Source: Nocardioides sp.
GTDB taxonomy: Bacteria; Actinomycetota; Actinomycetes; Propionibacteriales; Nocardioidaceae
DNA: 64,000 nucleotides
Assembly: GCF_030150155.1 (NCBI RefSeq)
Contig: NZ_JASLGR010000034.1
Span: forward strand, 124,001 to 188,000
Reading direction: 5' to 3'
In this document: positions 36,373-44,835 of the stretch, piece after piece
Numbering within the stretch: the stretch's first letter is position 1
Layout: each line of letters starts with the position of its first letter
Notes under the pieces: model-generated
Seen by the model: the letters and a program-made list of their open reading frames with translations, nothing else
What the model was told of the DNA's origin: nothing
Database searches by the model: none
Position numbers and translations under genes: made by a program

Positions 36373-37905
36373 ATGAGCAGCGAGACCACGTCACGGACCC
36401 GGGTCACCGAGGTCGACCACCTGATCGTGGGCGCCGGATTCGGTGGCCTGTGCGCCGCGATCAAGCTCGACGAGGACGGCGAGCGCGACTTCGTCGTGAT
36501 CGAGCGCGGCGACGACGTCGGCGGCACCTGGCGCGACAACACCTACCCCGGCGCGGCGTGCGACGTGCCGAGCCAGCTCTACAGCTACTCGTTCGCACCC
36601 AACACCGAGTGGTCGATGAGCTACTCCCCCCAGCCCGAGATCCACCGCTACATCCAGCAGGTCGCCAAGCACTGGGGCGTCACCGACCGGTTCGAGTACC
36701 GCACCACCGTCACCGACGCCGCCTGGGACGCCGACGCCGAGCGGTGGATCGTCACCACCGCCGGGCCGCGCGGGGTGACGACGTACGCCGCGAAGACGTT
36801 CGTCGTCGGCCCCGGTCCGCTCTCCGAGCCGCGTCTGCCCGAGATCGAGGGTCTGGAGACCTTCGGCGGCGAGATCTTCCACAGCGCCCGGTGGCGTCAC
36901 GACCTGGACCTGACCGGCAAGCGCGTGGCGGTGATCGGCACCGGCGCCAGCGCGATCCAGCTGATCCCCGAGATCCAGCCGATGGTCGCCCACCTCGACG
37001 TCTACCAGCGCACCGCGCCGTGGGTGATCCCGCGCAACGAGCACCACTACACCCGGGTCGAGAAGGCGGCGTTCCGGCACGTGCCCGGGCTGCAGAAGCT
37101 CGCCCGAGCGGCGATCTACTGGGGCCGCGAGGCCTACGTCCCGGCCTTCGCCTGGAGCCCGAAGATCGCGCTGCCGGCCAAGCTGACGGCGCTGCGCAAC
37201 ATCCGGCGCGGCATCGCCGACCCCGCACTGCGGGCCGCCGTCACCCCCGACTACGAGATCGGCTGCAAGCGGATCCTGATCAGCAACCGGTACTACCCCG
37301 CGCTGGCGGCGCCCAACGTCGACCTGATCACCGATCCGATCCAGCGCGTGACGCCCACCGGGATCGTCACCGCCTCGGGCGAGGAGCGGCCGATCGACGT
37401 GCTGATCGTGGCGACCGGCTTCGAGACCACCGACATCCCGATCGCCCACCACGTCCGCGGCGTCGACGGCGAGCTGATGTCGGACCGGTTCGCCCGGACC
37501 GGCGCTGCGGCGTACAAGGGATCGACGGTGCCGGGGTTCCCGAACCTGTTCTTCATCATCGGCCCCAACACCGGGCTGGGGCACTCCTCGATGGTCTTCA
37601 TCATCGAGTCCCAGGTGCAGTACCTGCGCGACGCCGTCCGGACCATGCGCCACCACCGCTTCGCGACCGTCGAGCCGACCGAGGCGGCGTTCGAGGAGTG
37701 GAACGCGATGGTCCAGCGGCGGATGGCGCCGACCGTGTGGAACACCGGTGGCTGCTCGTCGTGGTACCTCGACGAGCACGGCCGCAACACCACCCTGTGG
37801 CCGAGCTTCACCTTCCTCTTCCGGCACTACCTGCACACCTTCGACGTCCACCAGTACGTCGTCACCGGAGCCCCCGACCCTGACCAGGAGCTGATCGACG
37901 CATGA
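36373..37905 (+). CDS. Flavin-binding monooxygenase, Baeyer-Villiger type
   Basis: 510 aa. FAD motif LIVGAGFGGLCAAIKL, the BVMO fingerprint FGGEIFHSARW (FxGxxxHxxxW, about residues 158-168) and the NADPH motif VAVIGTGASAIQ. Such enzymes insert oxygen next to a ketone. A GTG nine bases upstream is an alternative start. It overlaps the SDR gene by 4 nt, and the pair could oxidise an alcohol to a ketone and then to an ester or lactone. The TetR gene upstream is the likely regulator. Confidence 0.88.
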   Translation: MSSETTSRTRVTEVDHLIVGAGFGGLCAAIKLDEDGERDFVVIERGDDVGGTWRDNTYPGAACDVPSQLYSYSFAPNTEWSMSYSPQPEIHRYIQQVAKHWGVTDRFEYRTTVTDAAWDADAERWIVTTAGPRGVTTYAAKTFVVGPGPLSEPRLPEIEGLETFGGEIFHSARWRHDLDLTGKRVAVIGTGASAIQLIPEIQPMVAHLDVYQRTAPWVIPRNEHHYTRVEKAAFRHVPGLQKLARAAIYWGREAYVPAFAWSPKIALPAKLTALRNIRRGIADPALRAAVTPDYEIGCKRILISNRYYPALAAPNVDLITDPIQRVTPTGIVTASGEERPIDVLIVATGFETTDIPIAHHVRGVDGELMSDRFARTGAAAYKGSTVPGFPNLFFIIGPNTGLGHSSMVFIIESQVQYLRDAVRTMRHHRFATVEPTEAAFEEWNAMVQRRMAPTVWNTGGCSSWYLDEHGRNTTLWPSFTFLFRHYLHTFDVHQYVVTGAPDPDQELIDA

Positions 37906-38741
37906 AGCACATCGCGAACAAGGTGGTCGTGATCACCGGAGCCGGATCCGGCATCGGCCGGGCGCTCGCCCTCAACCTCGCCGCCCGCGGGGCGCGGCTG
38001 GCGCTCTCCGACGTCAACGCCGACGGGCTGGGCGAGACCGCCGACGCGGCCCGCGCCGCCGGTGCGGCCGAGGTCGTCACCGAGATCCTCGACGTCGCCG
38101 ACCGGGAGGCCTTCAGGGCCTATGCGGCCGGGGTGATCGCCCACTTCGGCACCGTCAACGTCGTGATCAACAACGCCGGGGTCGCGCTCTCGGGGCGGAT
38201 CAACGACCTGGACTGGGACGACATCGACTGGATCATCGGGATCGACTTCTGGGGCGTCGTGCACGGCACGAAGTTCTTCCTGCCGGCTCTGATCGCCTCC
38301 GGCGACGCCCACATCATCAACATCTCCTCCCTGTTCGGGCTGGTGTCGATGCCCGACCAGGGCTTCTACAACGCCGCGAAGTACGCCGTCCGCGGCTTCA
38401 CCGAGGCACTGCGCGAGGAGATGCTGATCGACGGCCACCGGGTCGGCGTCACCTCGGTGCACCCCGGCGGGATCAAAACGTCGGTCGCCCGCAGCGCCCG
38501 GGTCTCCTCCCGCGACGACCAGGCCGCGACCGCCAAGCTCTTCGACGAGAAGCTGGCCCGGATGGAGCCGTCCAAGGCGGCCGAGATCATCGTCAGCCAG
38601 GGACTGCTCAAGCGTCGCGCCCGCGTCCTGGTCGGCGTGGACGCGCACCTGATCCACAACTTCGGCAAGTTCACCGGCTCGAAGTACCAGGACATCGTCG
38701 CCCTGGGGGCAGGATGGGTGCTGCCGAAGAAGCGGGCCTGA
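37902..38741 (+). CDS. Short-chain dehydrogenase/reductase
   Basis: 279 aa classical SDR. Cofactor motif TGAGSGIGRALAL, NNAGV, and the catalytic Ser-Tyr-Lys in NISSLFG and YNAAKYAV. NAD(P)-dependent oxidation of an alcohol, or its reverse. Coupled to the monooxygenase gene by ATGA. A 22-bp repeat array begins 5 nt after its stop. Confidence 0.9.
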   Translation: MKHIANKVVVITGAGSGIGRALALNLAARGARLALSDVNADGLGETADAARAAGAAEVVTEILDVADREAFRAYAAGVIAHFGTVNVVINNAGVALSGRINDLDWDDIDWIIGIDFWGVVHGTKFFLPALIASGDAHIINISSLFGLVSMPDQGFYNAAKYAVRGFTEALREEMLIDGHRVGVTSVHPGGIKTSVARSARVSSRDDQAATAKLFDEKLARMEPSKAAEIIVSQGLLKRRARVLVGVDAHLIHNFGKFTGSKYQDIVALGAGWVLPKKRA

Positions 38742-38746
38742 TCCGC

Positions 38747-38812
38747 CGAGATCCGGGTTCACCACCGCCGAGATCCGGGTTCGCCACCGGTGAGATCCGG
38801 GTTCACCACCGG
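38747..38812 (+). repeat. 22-bp repeat array, three direct units
   Basis: Units at 38747, 38769 and 38791, each exactly 22 bp with core GATCCGGGTTCACCAC, followed by a truncated fourth (TGAG). It fills nearly all the space between the SDR stop and the convergent mug stop. Confidence 0.9.
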
Positions 38813-38819
38813 TGAGGGG

Positions 38820-39407
38820 TCAGAGGATGCCCGCGGCCCGCGCCGGCTCGGCGTACTTCTCGGCCAACGACGCCACCGTCTCGTGCGCGTTCAGCCCTGA
38901 CGGATTCGGCACCACCCAGACCTCGGCGTCGCCCCAGAGCCCGTCGAGCACCAGCGGCTGCAGACCCGGCACCGCCTTGGGCAGCCCGAACGCCGCCCGG
39001 TAGGCGGTGATCCCGGCGATCGCGACCACCGGCACGTCCAGGTCACGGACCCGGGCCGCCAGATCGGCACCGCCGGCGACGTACTCGGCGCGAGAGAGCT
39101 CGTCGGCACGGGCGGTGGCGCGGCGCACGATGTTGGTGATCCCGATCCCGCGCTCGATCAGATGCGCCCGATCCTCGTCCGACATCCCCGTCGGCGGGAT
39201 GTCGCGGGTGATGATCCCCGCGGCCCGCAGCGCCGGGTAGAACCGATTGACCGGGTGCGCGAAGTGGGTCTGCGTCGCGGCCGTCCACAGCCCCGGATTG
39301 ATCCCGACGAAGAGCAGCCGCAGCCCCGGACCGATCAGGTCAGGCACCTCGGCGTCCCGGAACTCCTCCAGCTCGGCCCGCGTGAACCTGCACCGCTCCA
39401 TCGTCAT
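38820..39407 (-). CDS. mug: G/U mismatch-specific uracil-DNA glycosylase (Mug/TDG family)
   Basis: 195 aa. Motif 1 is LFVGINPGLWTAATQTHFAHP with the GINPG water-activating loop (Asn), and motif 2 is VVPNPSGLNAH. It excises uracil or thymine from G mismatches during base excision repair. Start at ATG 39405-39407 (MTMERC); an ATG two codons later is possible. Confidence 0.9.
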   Translation of the reverse strand: MTMERCRFTRAELEEFRDAEVPDLIGPGLRLLFVGINPGLWTAATQTHFAHPVNRFYPALRAAGIITRDIPPTGMSDEDRAHLIERGIGITNIVRRATARADELSRAEYVAGGADLAARVRDLDVPVVAIAGITAYRAAFGLPKAVPGLQPLVLDGLWGDAEVWVVPNPSGLNAHETVASLAEKYAEPARAAGIL

Positions 39408-39456
39408 GGCCCTATGAAACACCGCGCCAGCGACCCCGAACCCCTAGGGTCGGAGG

Positions 39457-40605
39457 GTGCGCGTGTGGAACACCTTCGTCGAGGGCGACAACCTCGACGT
39501 GCTGCACGGGCTGGACGACGCCAGCGTCGACCTGATCTACATCGATCCGCCGTACAACACAGGCAACGACTTCGCGTACGCCGACAAGCACGACGACTGG
39601 GTCGGGATGATGCGGCCGCGCCTGAGCGAGGCCCGCCGGGTGCTGGCCGAGACCGGTGCGATCGCGATCTCCATCGACGACAACGAGCAGGCCGCGCTGC
39701 GGGTGCTGATGGACGAGCTGTTCGGCCGCGCGAACTTCCTCGCCCAGGTCGTGGTCAACCTCAATCCCAAGGGGCGCCAGCTCGGTGGCGGCTTCGCGAC
39801 GTCGCACGAGTACCTGCTGATCTTCGCCCGCGACGCCCGCCGGTGCGTGCTGGAGGCGTCCTCGGCGACGCTGGTGGCCGAGAGCGACTTCCCACACGTC
39901 GAGCGCGGCCGCCGGTTCCGGTATCTGCCGCTGCGCAACACGAACAAGAAGTTCAATCCGATCAGTACGCCGACGATGCACTATCCGCTGTACGGCAACC
40001 CCGACACCGGGACCGTGCGAGCGACCCGGTTCAAGGGGTCGACCGAGGTGCTGCCGGTCTTCGGTGACGGTTCACCGGCAGTGTGGCGATGGTCTGCCCC
40101 GGTGGTCACCGACCGGCCCCGCGACCTGGTCTGTCGCCGGATCAAGGGCACCCTCGGCGAGCGGGTCGACATCTTCCAGAAGGACTGGCTCGACAGCGCC
40201 GGCGGGGCACCGCGACGCAAGAAGCTGCGCACCATCTGGCTGGCCGAGGAGATCGGCTCGACCGACGTCGCCGTCGCCGAGCTCAAGTCTCTGGCGGGGC
40301 ACGTGTTCGAGTCCCCCAAGCCGACCGGACTGATCCTGCGGCTGCTGCTGACCATGCCCGCCGACTGCCGGGTGCTGGACTTCTTCGCCGGCTCCGGCAC
40401 GACCGGCCACGCCGTCGCGCTGGCCAACGCCGCCGACGGCGGCACCCGGACCTGCCTGTCGATCAACATCGCCGAGCCGGTCCGGCCGGGCTCGAACGCG
40501 GACCTGGCCGGGCTGGAGACGGTCGCCGACATCACCCGGGCACGGTTGCGGGCGGTGGCGGAGCGGATCGGCGGAGGCCTCGAGATCCGGGTTCACCACG
40601 GCTGA
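39457..40605 (+). CDS. Solitary DNA N6-adenine or N4-cytosine methyltransferase (beta class)
   Basis: 382 aa. Catalytic DPPY in LIYIDPPYNTGNDF comes before the AdoMet motif DFFAGSGTTGHAVALAN near the C-terminus, the beta-class order of the N6_N4_Mtase family (as in type III Mod subunits). No restriction gene lies nearby, so it may be a solitary methylase for regulation or epigenetic marking. GTG start with TAGGGT 6 nt upstream (leaderless). The last residues EIRVHHG and the stop codon come from the 22-bp repeat array. Confidence 0.85.
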   Translation: MRVWNTFVEGDNLDVLHGLDDASVDLIYIDPPYNTGNDFAYADKHDDWVGMMRPRLSEARRVLAETGAIAISIDDNEQAALRVLMDELFGRANFLAQVVVNLNPKGRQLGGGFATSHEYLLIFARDARRCVLEASSATLVAESDFPHVERGRRFRYLPLRNTNKKFNPISTPTMHYPLYGNPDTGTVRATRFKGSTEVLPVFGDGSPAVWRWSAPVVTDRPRDLVCRRIKGTLGERVDIFQKDWLDSAGGAPRRKKLRTIWLAEEIGSTDVAVAELKSLAGHVFESPKPTGLILRLLLTMPADCRVLDFFAGSGTTGHAVALANAADGGTRTCLSINIAEPVRPGSNADLAGLETVADITRARLRAVAERIGGGLEIRVHHG

Positions 40606-40757
40606 GATCCGGGTTACTCACCCGCGAGATCCGGGTTCACCACCAGCGAAGTCCGGATTCATCACGGCCGTGGTGGCGAACCCGGAACTCGGCCGTGGCG
40701 AACCCGGAAGTCGACCGTGGCGAACCCGGAACTCAGCGGTGGTGAACCCGGAAGTCG
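40581..40757. repeat. 177-bp palindromic array of 22-bp units (4 direct, 1 base, 4 inverted)
   Basis: Direct units begin at 40581, 40603, 40625 and 40647. One base (40669) follows, then inverted units at 40670, 40692, 40714 and 40736. Each is exactly 22 bp. The first unit overlaps the methyltransferase 3' end and the second starts with its TGA stop. The two arms could form a long hairpin in RNA or single-stranded DNA. Confidence 0.92.
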
Positions 40758-40758
40758 A

Positions 40759-40797
40759 CCGAGCCCCGCCTTCAACGGGAGCGAAGGCGGGGCTCGG
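40759..40797 (-). terminator. Hairpin terminator downstream of the binding-protein gene
   Basis: CCGAGCCCCGCCTTC (40759-40773) is the exact reverse complement of 40783-40797, a 15-bp stem with a 9-nt loop. It is 16 nt past the leftward stop at 40813 and directly abuts the 177-bp repeat array. Confidence 0.85.
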
Positions 40798-40812
40798 CGG
40801 ACTGGTGGGCTG

Positions 40813-42261
40813 CTACCGGGACTGATCTCTGGCGAGGAACGCCGTGGAGTGACGGTTGGCGTCGAGCGTGACCCCCGACGCAGCCGGGTCGGTCGGGATC
40901 ACGTAGTCCTTGTTGCAGTTGAACGTCCCGCGCTTGGCCGGGAAGACCTGGGTGAACTCACCACCGGTCAGCTTGACCACGAGCGCGCAGTCCGGGGGCA
41001 TGTTGTTGCCCGGATCCGAGGCGGCGTGCAGCCCGCCACCGGTCCAGTCGTGCACCTGGGACAGGCCTGTGACCATGCACTCGCGGGTGAGGTCGGAGCC
41101 GCACTGGTGCGCTACGTCGGCCCAGAGCAGGAAGGCCGAGACGGCCTGCATCCCGAGCAGACCCGGCTTGGCGCCGGCGCCCTGGACGATGTCGAGGTAG
41201 TCCTTCACCGCCGGGTTGACGTCGGCATTCTCGAAGGGCTGGAAGACCATCCCGGTGATCATCCCGTCAGCGGCGTGGCTCTTGGCGTTCCACGCCTTGG
41301 CCTCCTCGGTGTACCAGGTCGACTCGAACACGTACTTCATCGACGTCTTGGCGCGCTGCATCGCCTCGAGCAGGCCGAAGGTGATCGGGCTGGCGCTGGA
41401 GGAGAACCAGACCGCCTTGGCGCCGCACTTGTTGAACTTCTCCGCGAACGGCATGTAGTTCGCCTCGCCGTCCTGGCTCAGCGCGACACCGCATTTCTGC
41501 ACCGACGCACCGAGGTGGCCGAGCGCATCGGCGACGACCTTCACCCCCTGCTGGACCGCGGGCGAGGTGGAGCCGAGGGTGGTGACGCTGCTCTTGAACT
41601 CCGGGTAGACCTCCATCGCGCTGGCCAGGTTGGCGGCGTTGTAGTGGTCGACCGGCAGCGGCACCGACTCGAACTTGTCGGGCCCCATCGTCGCGTTCGG
41701 GCCGATCACGAAGCCGGCCACGACCGGCATCCCGCAGCCGACCCGGGTCTGCTCAGCGGCCTCGTCGTACGCGAATCCCTCGCCGACCAGCATGAAGTCC
41801 TTCTTGCAGGCCTTCTGCATCACGGCGGCGGCGTTCGTCATCGCGGCGTCGTACTGATCGCCGACCAGGGTGCGGCCGTTGATCCCGCCCTGCTTGTTGC
41901 ACCACGCGATCATCGCCTTGACCGCGTCGCCCATCTCGGCGTTGAGGCCGGGCATGGCCGAGAAGCCGCGGTCGTCGCCGAACCCGATCGTGATCGAGGT
42001 GTCGGTGACGCCCTGGGCGGTGGCGCCCTGGGCGTCGCCGCTGCCACACGGGGAGGCGAGGTCGCCGAACGTCGTCGGCGTGGCAGCGGTGCTGGAGCCG
42101 GCGTCGGAGGGCCCCGAGGCCGGGTCCGAGCCGGTGCGGCTGGAGCCACACGCCGAGGCGACCAGGGCGATCGCGACGCCGGTGACGGCGAGCCGGGCGA
42201 GGCGCCGACGGCCCCGGGGCCAGGCCCCTCGGGGTGCGCGAGGCGGGACGGTGGTGTTCAT
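40813..42261 (-). CDS. Branched-chain amino acid/amide-type ABC substrate-binding lipoprotein
   Basis: 482 aa. GAAAGGAA precedes the ATG. An Arg-rich N-terminus and hydrophobic segment end in the lipobox VASAC. The mature part is a Peripla_BP_6/LivK-type fold (DTSITIGFGDDRGFSAMPGL; MIAWCNKQGGINGRTL). No permease or ATPase gene is next to it. It is the last gene of the FAD-oxidase/RidA operon and overlaps RidA by 4 nt, so it probably captures the amine or amide that the oxidase uses. Confidence 0.8.
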   Translation of the reverse strand: MNTTVPPRAPRGAWPRGRRRLARLAVTGVAIALVASACGSSRTGSDPASGPSDAGSSTAATPTTFGDLASPCGSGDAQGATAQGVTDTSITIGFGDDRGFSAMPGLNAEMGDAVKAMIAWCNKQGGINGRTLVGDQYDAAMTNAAAVMQKACKKDFMLVGEGFAYDEAAEQTRVGCGMPVVAGFVIGPNATMGPDKFESVPLPVDHYNAANLASAMEVYPEFKSSVTTLGSTSPAVQQGVKVVADALGHLGASVQKCGVALSQDGEANYMPFAEKFNKCGAKAVWFSSSASPITFGLLEAMQRAKTSMKYVFESTWYTEEAKAWNAKSHAADGMITGMVFQPFENADVNPAVKDYLDIVQGAGAKPGLLGMQAVSAFLLWADVAHQCGSDLTRECMVTGLSQVHDWTGGGLHAASDPGNNMPPDCALVVKLTGGEFTQVFPAKRGTFNCNKDYVIPTDPAASGVTLDANRHSTAFLARDQSR

Positions 42262-42695
42262 CGGTCGTTCCTTTCGTGAGGTGCGGCTGGTGTGGACGGT
42301 GCCTGTGCGGTCGCCTTGATCTCCAGGCGTACGCCGGGCAGCCCGCCCCCGAGCTGGGCTGCCCCGATCGCGGTCCAGGCGGGCCACGGCGCGGCGAGGT
42401 ATCGGTCGCGGCCCTGCATGAAGGCGGGAACCTCGGTGGCGAGGTCCCGATGGAAGGTGAGCAGGTCGACGACGTGGGCGAGCTCCAGGCCGGCAGCGGC
42501 GAGCACCTCGGCGAGGTTCTCGAACGCCTGCGCGACCTCCTCGGACAGGTCTGCGGGCACGCTGCCGTCGGGGCGGGTGCCCAGGACGCCCGAGCAGTAC
42601 ACCGTGTCACCGACCCGGACGGCCGGGGCCAGGTGCCACTCGGCGTACTCGCTCTCGCGACCTGCTGGAACGATCGGCTCGTGGGCGGGCCTCAT
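42258..42695 (-). CDS. RidA-family enamine/imine deaminase
   Basis: 145 aa. GGAGGAGGG precedes the ATG. The RidA fold is seen in VRVGDTVYCSGVLGTRPDGS, ADLSEEVAQAFENLAEVLAAAG and the C-terminal LPGVRLEIKATAQ. Such proteins hydrolyse reactive imines made by oxidases and dehydratases. It is coupled on both sides by ATGA overlaps to the FAD oxidase and the binding-protein gene, which supports a role in clearing the oxidase product. Confidence 0.85.
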   Translation of the reverse strand: MRPAHEPIVPAGRESEYAEWHLAPAVRVGDTVYCSGVLGTRPDGSVPADLSEEVAQAFENLAEVLAAAGLELAHVVDLLTFHRDLATEVPAFMQGRDRYLAAPWPAWTAIGAAQLGGGLPGVRLEIKATAQAPSTPAAPHERNDR

Positions 42696-43906
42696 CGGCC
42701 CTCCTCCCAGGCGGCGGCGAAGACCTCGTGCGGAACGGTGTCGCTCCACCGGCCGGTCAGGGCCAGCGCGGCGCCGAGGCGGCCGATCTCGTCGGCGGCC
42801 ATCGCGCCCCGCTCCCCCTCGATCAGGACGACGGTGCGGTCGTCGGCCCAGTCGATGTAGGGCCGGTCCGACGGCGTCGCGCAGACCAGGCAGGGGCGGG
42901 TCCGCATCGCGCCGAGCGGGAGGTCGGGCAGCAGGTCGGTGAGCAGCTCGCGGGCCTCGTCGAGGTCGGCGGCGTCTCCTCCGGTACGCACCCAGGCGGC
43001 GATCTCCTCGCGGGTCTCCAGCGGGTGGGCGAGCAGGCTGGAGCCCGACGTCTTGAGGTACCAGCGGCCGTCGGGGTAGGCCACCGGGGCCATCACGATG
43101 CCGCCGTACGCCATCTGTCCGTCGCGGACCTTCATCATCATCATGGTCGGCATCGCGACAGCGTCGGGGCCGTCGACCTCGGTGAGCACCACGGTGGCGC
43201 CGTACGTCTGCATCGCGAGTCGGCGCTGCAGCAGTCCGGTGGCGTTGGTGGCGGCGCCGGTGGCGACGACGGCCTTCGCCGCCGACCAGGTGCGTCCGTC
43301 GGCGGTGGTCAGCCGAACGCCGGGACCGTCGTGCTCGAGTACGACGACCTCGTCACGGACCAGGGTGGTGCCGGCGCTCAGCGCCGCGGCGAGCTCGGCC
43401 TCGACCAGACCGCGCGGGTTGAGGATGAAGGCGCCGGGCTCGCGCAGGCCGACGTGTCCGGGCTCGAAGGTGAGTCCGGGGTAGGCCGCTGCGAGCTCCG
43501 TCTCGTCGAGCTCGTCGACGGCGACGCCGAGGTCGCGGGCGTTGCCGGCCAGCACGTCGCGGTCGAACCAGAGCGCGCTGGTCGAGCTCGGCTGGACGTC
43601 GGGCAGCACGGTCACGGAGTGGGTCGGGGTGAGGAAGTCGATGCCGGTGCGCGCGATCAGGTCGGCGAAGCGGCGACGGCTGCGCATCGCCAGCAGCGAG
43701 GTCATCAGCGGGACCTCGAGGACGTGGCAGAGCCGGCCCTGGTCGTAGTAGCCGGCCCAGGTGCCCAGATGGTCGGCCGGGTCGGCGGGCTCGGCCGGTC
43801 CGAGCAGGAGCACGGAGGCACCGGACTCGGCGGCGTGCCGCGCGGTGGCGGTGCCGAGGGGCCCGGCGCCGATGACGGCCAGGTCGTAGACGGGGGTGTC
43901 GCTCAC
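42692..43906 (-). CDS. FAD-dependent amine/amino acid oxidase (DAO family)
   Basis: 404 aa, GTG start with AAGGAG upstream. N-terminal FAD motif LAVIGAGPLGTATARHAAESG and a DAO-type C-terminus (DWADDRTVVLIEGERG). It oxidises a secondary amine or amino acid to an imine. First gene of the leftward oxidase-RidA-binding-protein operon and divergent from a TetR gene across 140 bp with palindromes. Confidence 0.8.
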   Translation of the reverse strand: MSDTPVYDLAVIGAGPLGTATARHAAESGASVLLLGPAEPADPADHLGTWAGYYDQGRLCHVLEVPLMTSLLAMRSRRRFADLIARTGIDFLTPTHSVTVLPDVQPSSTSALWFDRDVLAGNARDLGVAVDELDETELAAAYPGLTFEPGHVGLREPGAFILNPRGLVEAELAAALSAGTTLVRDEVVVLEHDGPGVRLTTADGRTWSAAKAVVATGAATNATGLLQRRLAMQTYGATVVLTEVDGPDAVAMPTMMMMKVRDGQMAYGGIVMAPVAYPDGRWYLKTSGSSLLAHPLETREEIAAWVRTGGDAADLDEARELLTDLLPDLPLGAMRTRPCLVCATPSDRPYIDWADDRTVVLIEGERGAMAADEIGRLGAALALTGRWSDTVPHEVFAAAWEEGR

Positions 43907-43922
43907 GGTTCTCCTTCAGCGG

Positions 43923-43983
43923 GTGACGTGTGTCACAGCATGGAGGACCGAACGCCTTAAAGCAACAGGTTGTGACTTTAAGG
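43923..43983. promoter_or_regulatory. Palindromic operators between FAD oxidase and TetR genes
   Basis: GTGACGTGTGTCAC (43923-43936) is a 5-4-5 palindrome. CCTTAAAG (43955-43962) and CTTTAAGG (43976-43983) are inverted arms around CAACAGGTTG, itself palindromic. The AT-rich arms are the likely TetR binding site. Confidence 0.6.
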
Positions 43984-44046
43984 TTGATGGAGGGGGTGCC
44001 GCCGGCGGTGGCTCGCCTAGACTGACGCCGCGATGAGGGGCACACG

Positions 44047-44619
44047 ATGACGGTCAAGGAACGCCAGCGCAGCGGAGGACGCAGCGCTCAGGTGCGCCTC
44101 GCGGTCGGCCGAGCCGTCCTGGAGATGCTCGGCGAGGGCCAGTTCCCCTTCACCACGGTCGAGGTCGCGGAGCGTTCCGGGGTGAATCGACGCACGCTGT
44201 ACCGGTGGTGGCCGACGCATGACCTGCTGCTGGCCGAGGCCCTGACCCACCACGCCGAGAGCGTCGAGGTGCCCGACACCGGTTCCTGGGCCGAGGACCT
44301 GCGCACGTTCGCCCACCGGGTCGCGGTGTTCGCCGCGAACCCGGTCGACCTGACCATGACCCGGATCATGGTCTCGGGCATGCACCCGGAGTTCAACGAG
44401 GCCGTGCTGGCCCACTTCGAGCCGATCATGGCCGGCTGGTACGCCATGCTCGACAAGGCCGTCGAGCGCGGCGAAGCCTCGGCGGCGCACGCCCCCGAGA
44501 CGGTGATCAACGCCTGCGTCTCGCCGCTCTTCCTGGCCCCCTTGACGCGTGGCGAGGCGGCCCCGGCGAGCACGGTGGACCGGGTGGTCGATCTGATCCT
44601 GGACGCGACCCGCCCCTAG
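44047..44619 (+). CDS. TetR-family regulator of the amine module
   Basis: 190 aa. GAGGGG lies 6-9 nt before the ATG. HTH segment FTTVEVAERSGVNRRTLYRWWPTHDLLLAEAL, C-terminal TetR_C-like helical domain. It is divergent from the FAD oxidase operon and probably controls it through the palindromes at 43923-43983. A 177-bp repeat array begins 1 nt after its stop. Confidence 0.88.
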   Translation: MTVKERQRSGGRSAQVRLAVGRAVLEMLGEGQFPFTTVEVAERSGVNRRTLYRWWPTHDLLLAEALTHHAESVEVPDTGSWAEDLRTFAHRVAVFAANPVDLTMTRIMVSGMHPEFNEAVLAHFEPIMAGWYAMLDKAVERGEASAAHAPETVINACVSPLFLAPLTRGEAAPASTVDRVVDLILDATRP

Positions 44620-44620
44620 C

Positions 44621-44797
44621 CGAATTCCGGGTTCACCACGCGCGAGATCCGGGTTCACCACGCGCGAGATCCGGGTTACCCACGCACGAGATCCGGGTTC
44701 CTCACCACCCTTGTGGCGAACCCGGAAGTCGGTGGTGGCGAACCCGGAAGTCGGCGGTGGCGAACCCGGAAGTCGGCGGTGGCGAACCCGGAAGTCG
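44621..44797. repeat. 177-bp palindromic array of 22-bp units (4 direct, 1 base, 4 inverted)
   Basis: Direct units at 44621, 44643, 44665 and 44687; one base at 44709; inverted units at 44710, 44732, 44754 and 44776. Size and design are identical to the array at 40581-40757. Direct units mostly have GAGATCC while inverted units have the GACTTCC form (read as GGAAGTC). Confidence 0.92.
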
Positions 44798-44835
44798 GCG
44801 GGGCTCCCGACCGGCCCCGTAGGCTGGGCCGCAGC

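Noticed and set aside
40581..44797. GGGTTCACCAC in the repeats as tRNA T-arm remnants
   Set aside because: No acceptor, D or anticodon arms can be folded around them and the period is only 22 bp.
44713..44835. FUSC protein starting within the repeat array
   Set aside because: The frame is open by chance through repeat units; the ATG at 44836 starts a normal N-terminus.
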